DNA of 64,000 nt. It comes from Lactobacillaceae bacterium AF64-9pH9TA. GTDB taxonomy: Bacteria; Bacillota; Bacilli; Lactobacillales; Lactobacillaceae. The number at the start of each line of letters is the position of its first letter. Position 1 is the first letter of the stretch. The notes beneath the pieces were generated by a model. That model saw only the letters and a program-made list of their open reading frames with translations, did not search any database and was not told the origin of the DNA. Shown here piece after piece: positions 61,686 through 64,000 of the stretch. The position numbers and the translations under genes were made by a program. Location: contig JAQDCK010000002.1 in NCBI GenBank assembly GCA_027681045.1, forward strand, positions 124,001 through 188,000, read 5' to 3'.

Positions 61686-62531
61686 ATGGCTCGCAAACGG
61701 ATAACCCGCAGAGACCCAGAAGAGGAGCTCTCTAAATTCTTACGCCACGAACCTGGCCAGGGGCAGGAAACACGCAAATTGTCGAGCCAGCTTACTTCGC
61801 TTAAGAAAGAACGCCGGCGAGGCCTCTTGACCCGGCTGGGTTCGATTATGGCCGTCTGCCTTTTGGCTATCGCTTTTTTAACCTACTACGTCTCGCCTTT
61901 AGCCGACGTATCAACGGTCAGGGTGCTCGGAGCTGATGACCTGGATGGCAAAAGCATGGTTGAAGTGGCCCAGATCAATGCTTCTGACAAGGTCGTTGAT
62001 GCCTTGCGGGGGCAAAAGAAGATCAGCAAGAAGCTGGCCGTTAAATACCCTGAAGTGGCTTCTGTCACTTTATCGGTCAAGGGGCTGAACACCTTGAACA
62101 TGCAGGTGCATGAGCGGAAAGTGATCGGCTATATTAAAGACGGGTCCAGCTACCGGAAGATTCTCGCCAACGGGGAACTGGGCACCAAGAGCCTGGCCTG
62201 GAGCGAGGTCGACCATGACAAGCCGCTTTTTATCGGCTACAGCAAGCAGGTGGCCTTGAAGACCAATCTTAAAATTTTTAACTCTTTTCCTGAATATTTC
62301 AAAAAGCAGGTCAAGATGCTGTCCGGCAATACCAGACGCAAAACCCAGATGATTCTGGTCATGAAAGATGGCAATGTGATAATCGGCAACACTGAGACGA
62401 TAAAATCCAAGGTTAAGTACTATAACTCGATTAAACAGGATTTGACAACCAACAGTGTCATTGACATGGAAGTCGGTGCCTTTACCCGCCCTTTGACTAG
62501 CGCGGAAAAAAAGGCCTACGGCTTGTCTTAA
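61686..62531 (+). CDS. divIB: Cell division protein DivIB/FtsQ
   Basis: The 281-residue protein has a basic cytoplasmic tail, one membrane helix near residues 55-73 and a POTRA plus FtsQ domain outside (STVRVLGADDLDG, YPEVASVTLSV). It works with FtsL and DivIC. AGGAGG precedes ATG. Confidence 0.92.
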   Translation: MARKRITRRDPEEELSKFLRHEPGQGQETRKLSSQLTSLKKERRRGLLTRLGSIMAVCLLAIAFLTYYVSPLADVSTVRVLGADDLDGKSMVEVAQINASDKVVDALRGQKKISKKLAVKYPEVASVTLSVKGLNTLNMQVHERKVIGYIKDGSSYRKILANGELGTKSLAWSEVDHDKPLFIGYSKQVALKTNLKIFNSFPEYFKKQVKMLSGNTRRKTQMILVMKDGNVIIGNTETIKSKVKYYNSIKQDLTTNSVIDMEVGAFTRPLTSAEKKAYGLS

Positions 62532-62589
62532 TTTTATATTTTTAAAGAATTATGATATTATCTATATACTAGAATTGGGGGAAGGAAAC

Positions 62590-63972
62590 TTGGATAATTC
62601 AACTTTGTTAGTTGGTTTGGACATTGGGACCACGAGCATCAAAGTCGTTGTTGCCGACGCTGCTCATCAAGAGCTGCAGGTTTACGGGGCAGTTGCCGCT
62701 CCTACGCGGGGGATGCGGCATGGCAAGATCGTCGATATCGATCAAGTTGCTGAATCTGTCAAAAACGCGATTCAGCAGGTCAGCGAGAAGACTAATAGCA
62801 AGATTAACCGGGTAGTGACTGCCTTGCCAGTCAGCATGCTGCAGCTGGAGAATACAACCGGTTTGGTCAACATTTCTGATTCTGGCAAGGAAGTTGCCAA
62901 TGAAGACGTGCAGCAGGTCATGTATGCCGCCATCAAGGCTGCCAAGAAAAAGGACCGGCAGGCCGTGGCCTTCTTCCCCAGCCGCTTTTTGATCGATGGG
63001 GAAAAGGACGTTGACGACCCGCGGACCATGATTGCCCGCTCCCTGCTCGTGCAGGGGTTGGTAATGACGGCGCCGTCAGCGGAAATTCACAACATCAACA
63101 CGGTTTTGAATCACGCCGGCATCCGGAACAACTTCTTTGTTCCGGCCCCGATGGCTGTTTCCAGCGTAGCGCTTGATGAAGCTGAAAGAACTTTTGGGGC
63201 CATCCTTTTGGACATGGGCGGCGGCAGCACGACCGCCACGGTTATCCGCGACGGCCAGATCAAGTACGCCACGGTTGACCTAAAGGGGGCTGCCGACATT
63301 ACCCATGACATTTCTGTGGTTTTGTCAACGACCATGAGTGATGCTGAAGCCTTGAAGCGAGACTACGGCTATGCCGAACCGGACCTGGCTTCAGAAAATG
63401 AAAAATTCGCGGTTAAAGCCGTGGGCAAGGACGAAAACAACCTGGTCAGCGAGAAGTATCTCAGTGAGATCATCAACGCCCGCCTGCAGCAGATCCTGCG
63501 CCGGGTCGGCCGGGGCCTGTACAACCATGATGCCCTGTCTCTTCCAGCCGGGGTCATCATCACTGGCGGCAGCGCTCTTTTGGCCGGGATTGATGAATTG
63601 GTTGCGGCCGACTATGATGTCAAGGCCAAAATCTACCAGCCGGCCCAGATTGGCTTGCACAATCCGGTTTATTCAGTGGCCTACGGGATCGTCAACTATG
63701 CCAACAACTTGAGCGATATTGGCTACCTGGCCAACACCGTAATTTATCGGGATTCAGCTCTTGCGTCAAACGAGCAGCTGGCCAGTGCCGGAAATAGTCA
63801 AAAAAATGCTAAAAGAGTGACGCGGAAAGCTGAAAATGACACTGAATTAGCTTATAATAAGACTAAGCATGATGGGGAAATAGACAGTGAAACCCGGCAT
63901 GAAGAAAAGACTAATAATAACGAAAATAAAAATAAGGGCTTAGCTGCATTTTTCAGAAAGTTCTTTGATTAA
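62590..63972 (+). CDS. ftsA: Cell division protein FtsA
   Basis: The 460-residue actin-like protein starts at TTG 62590 behind GGGGGAAGG; an upstream TTG at 62575 lies before that site. Motifs VGLDIGTTSIKV and LLDMGGGSTT bind nucleotide, and the C-terminal end GLAAFFRKFF is the amphipathic membrane anchor. It tethers FtsZ. The linker before the anchor is long and rich in Asn, Lys and Glu. Confidence 0.95.
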   Translation: MDNSTLLVGLDIGTTSIKVVVADAAHQELQVYGAVAAPTRGMRHGKIVDIDQVAESVKNAIQQVSEKTNSKINRVVTALPVSMLQLENTTGLVNISDSGKEVANEDVQQVMYAAIKAAKKKDRQAVAFFPSRFLIDGEKDVDDPRTMIARSLLVQGLVMTAPSAEIHNINTVLNHAGIRNNFFVPAPMAVSSVALDEAERTFGAILLDMGGGSTTATVIRDGQIKYATVDLKGAADITHDISVVLSTTMSDAEALKRDYGYAEPDLASENEKFAVKAVGKDENNLVSEKYLSEIINARLQQILRRVGRGLYNHDALSLPAGVIITGGSALLAGIDELVAADYDVKAKIYQPAQIGLHNPVYSVAYGIVNYANNLSDIGYLANTVIYRDSALASNEQLASAGNSQKNAKRVTRKAENDTELAYNKTKHDGEIDSETRHEEKTNNNENKNKGLAAFFRKFFD

Positions 63973-63987
63973 GGGTGGTAAACGTAG

Positions 63988-64000
63988 ATGGCTTTGGATT
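63988..64000 (+). CDS. ftsZ: Start of next gene, probably ftsZ (partial)
   Basis: ATG at 63988 follows GGTGG and reads MALD before the window ends. The identity is inferred only from the usual ftsA-ftsZ order. Confidence 0.5.

Overview
The window looks like a contiguous piece of core chromosome from a lactic acid bacterium of the Lactobacillus delbrueckii group. Evidence: GC-rich wobble positions in a lactobacillus-type gene set, strong AGGAGG ribosome sites, frequent TTG starts, tRNA genes without encoded CCA, a tmRNA with a lactobacillus-like tag, a valine T-box, an S4 leader and lactobacillus gene order throughout. The species call is inference from recognition; no search was run. I see no insertion sequence, prophage, CRISPR array or rRNA.

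Layout. 1-2.8 kb: end of msrA, a patatin-like hydrolase, a metal-binding lipoprotein and a VanZ-like membrane protein. 2.8-9.7 kb: yebC, a complete comG-type pseudopilus operon (comGA to a comGG-like gene), the ytxK-type methyltransferase and ackA. 9.7-10.8 kb: tmRNA, then an AT-rich stretch with a 51-residue ORF and an 11-codon ORF. 10.8-16.1 kb: a two-component system, a convergent LTA synthase gene and a second VanZ-like gene. 16.1-21 kb: pgi, an oligopeptide-binding lipoprotein, tRNA-Glu(CTC) and tRNA-Gln(CTG), and a beta-lactamase-like hydrolase. 21-26.9 kb: murT without gatD, then tdk-prfA-prmC-sua5 and upp. 26.9-33.5 kb: the F1Fo ATP synthase operon. 33.5-36.6 kb: DUF1146, mbl, yidD, DUF2969 and rodA. 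36.6-40.5 kb, mostly minus strand: uspA, a small membrane protein, a probable 6S RNA, rarA, a DUF1694 gene and rpsD with its leader RNA. 40.5-51 kb: ezrA, a cysteine desulfurase with thiI, a pseudouridine synthase, T-box-valS, folC, a HAD phosphatase and a RadC-like gene. 51-53.7 kb: mreBCD and a 40-residue DUF4044 gene. 53.8 kb to the end: the division and cell-wall cluster DUF3397-mraZ-rsmH-ftsL-ftsI-mraY-murD-murG-divIB-ftsA and the first codons of the next gene, probably ftsZ.

How it works together. Much of the window serves envelope growth: elongation (two actin homologues, MreCD, RodA), division (EzrA and the dcw cluster), precursor synthesis (MraY, MurD, MurG, MurT) and lipoteichoic acid. 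The rest covers energy (AckA, Pgi, ATP synthase), translation (RF1 and PrmC, threonylcarbamoyl-A, s4U, ValRS, S4, tmRNA) and DNA uptake or repair.

I found no clear undescribed multigene system. The best leads are the 173-nt comGF/comGG overlap with Ala at two prepilin cleavage sites, three exact 10-bp GTGG repeats before mraZ, the AT-rich small-ORF island after tmRNA, the murT gene without gatD, and the 6S RNA locus by rarA.
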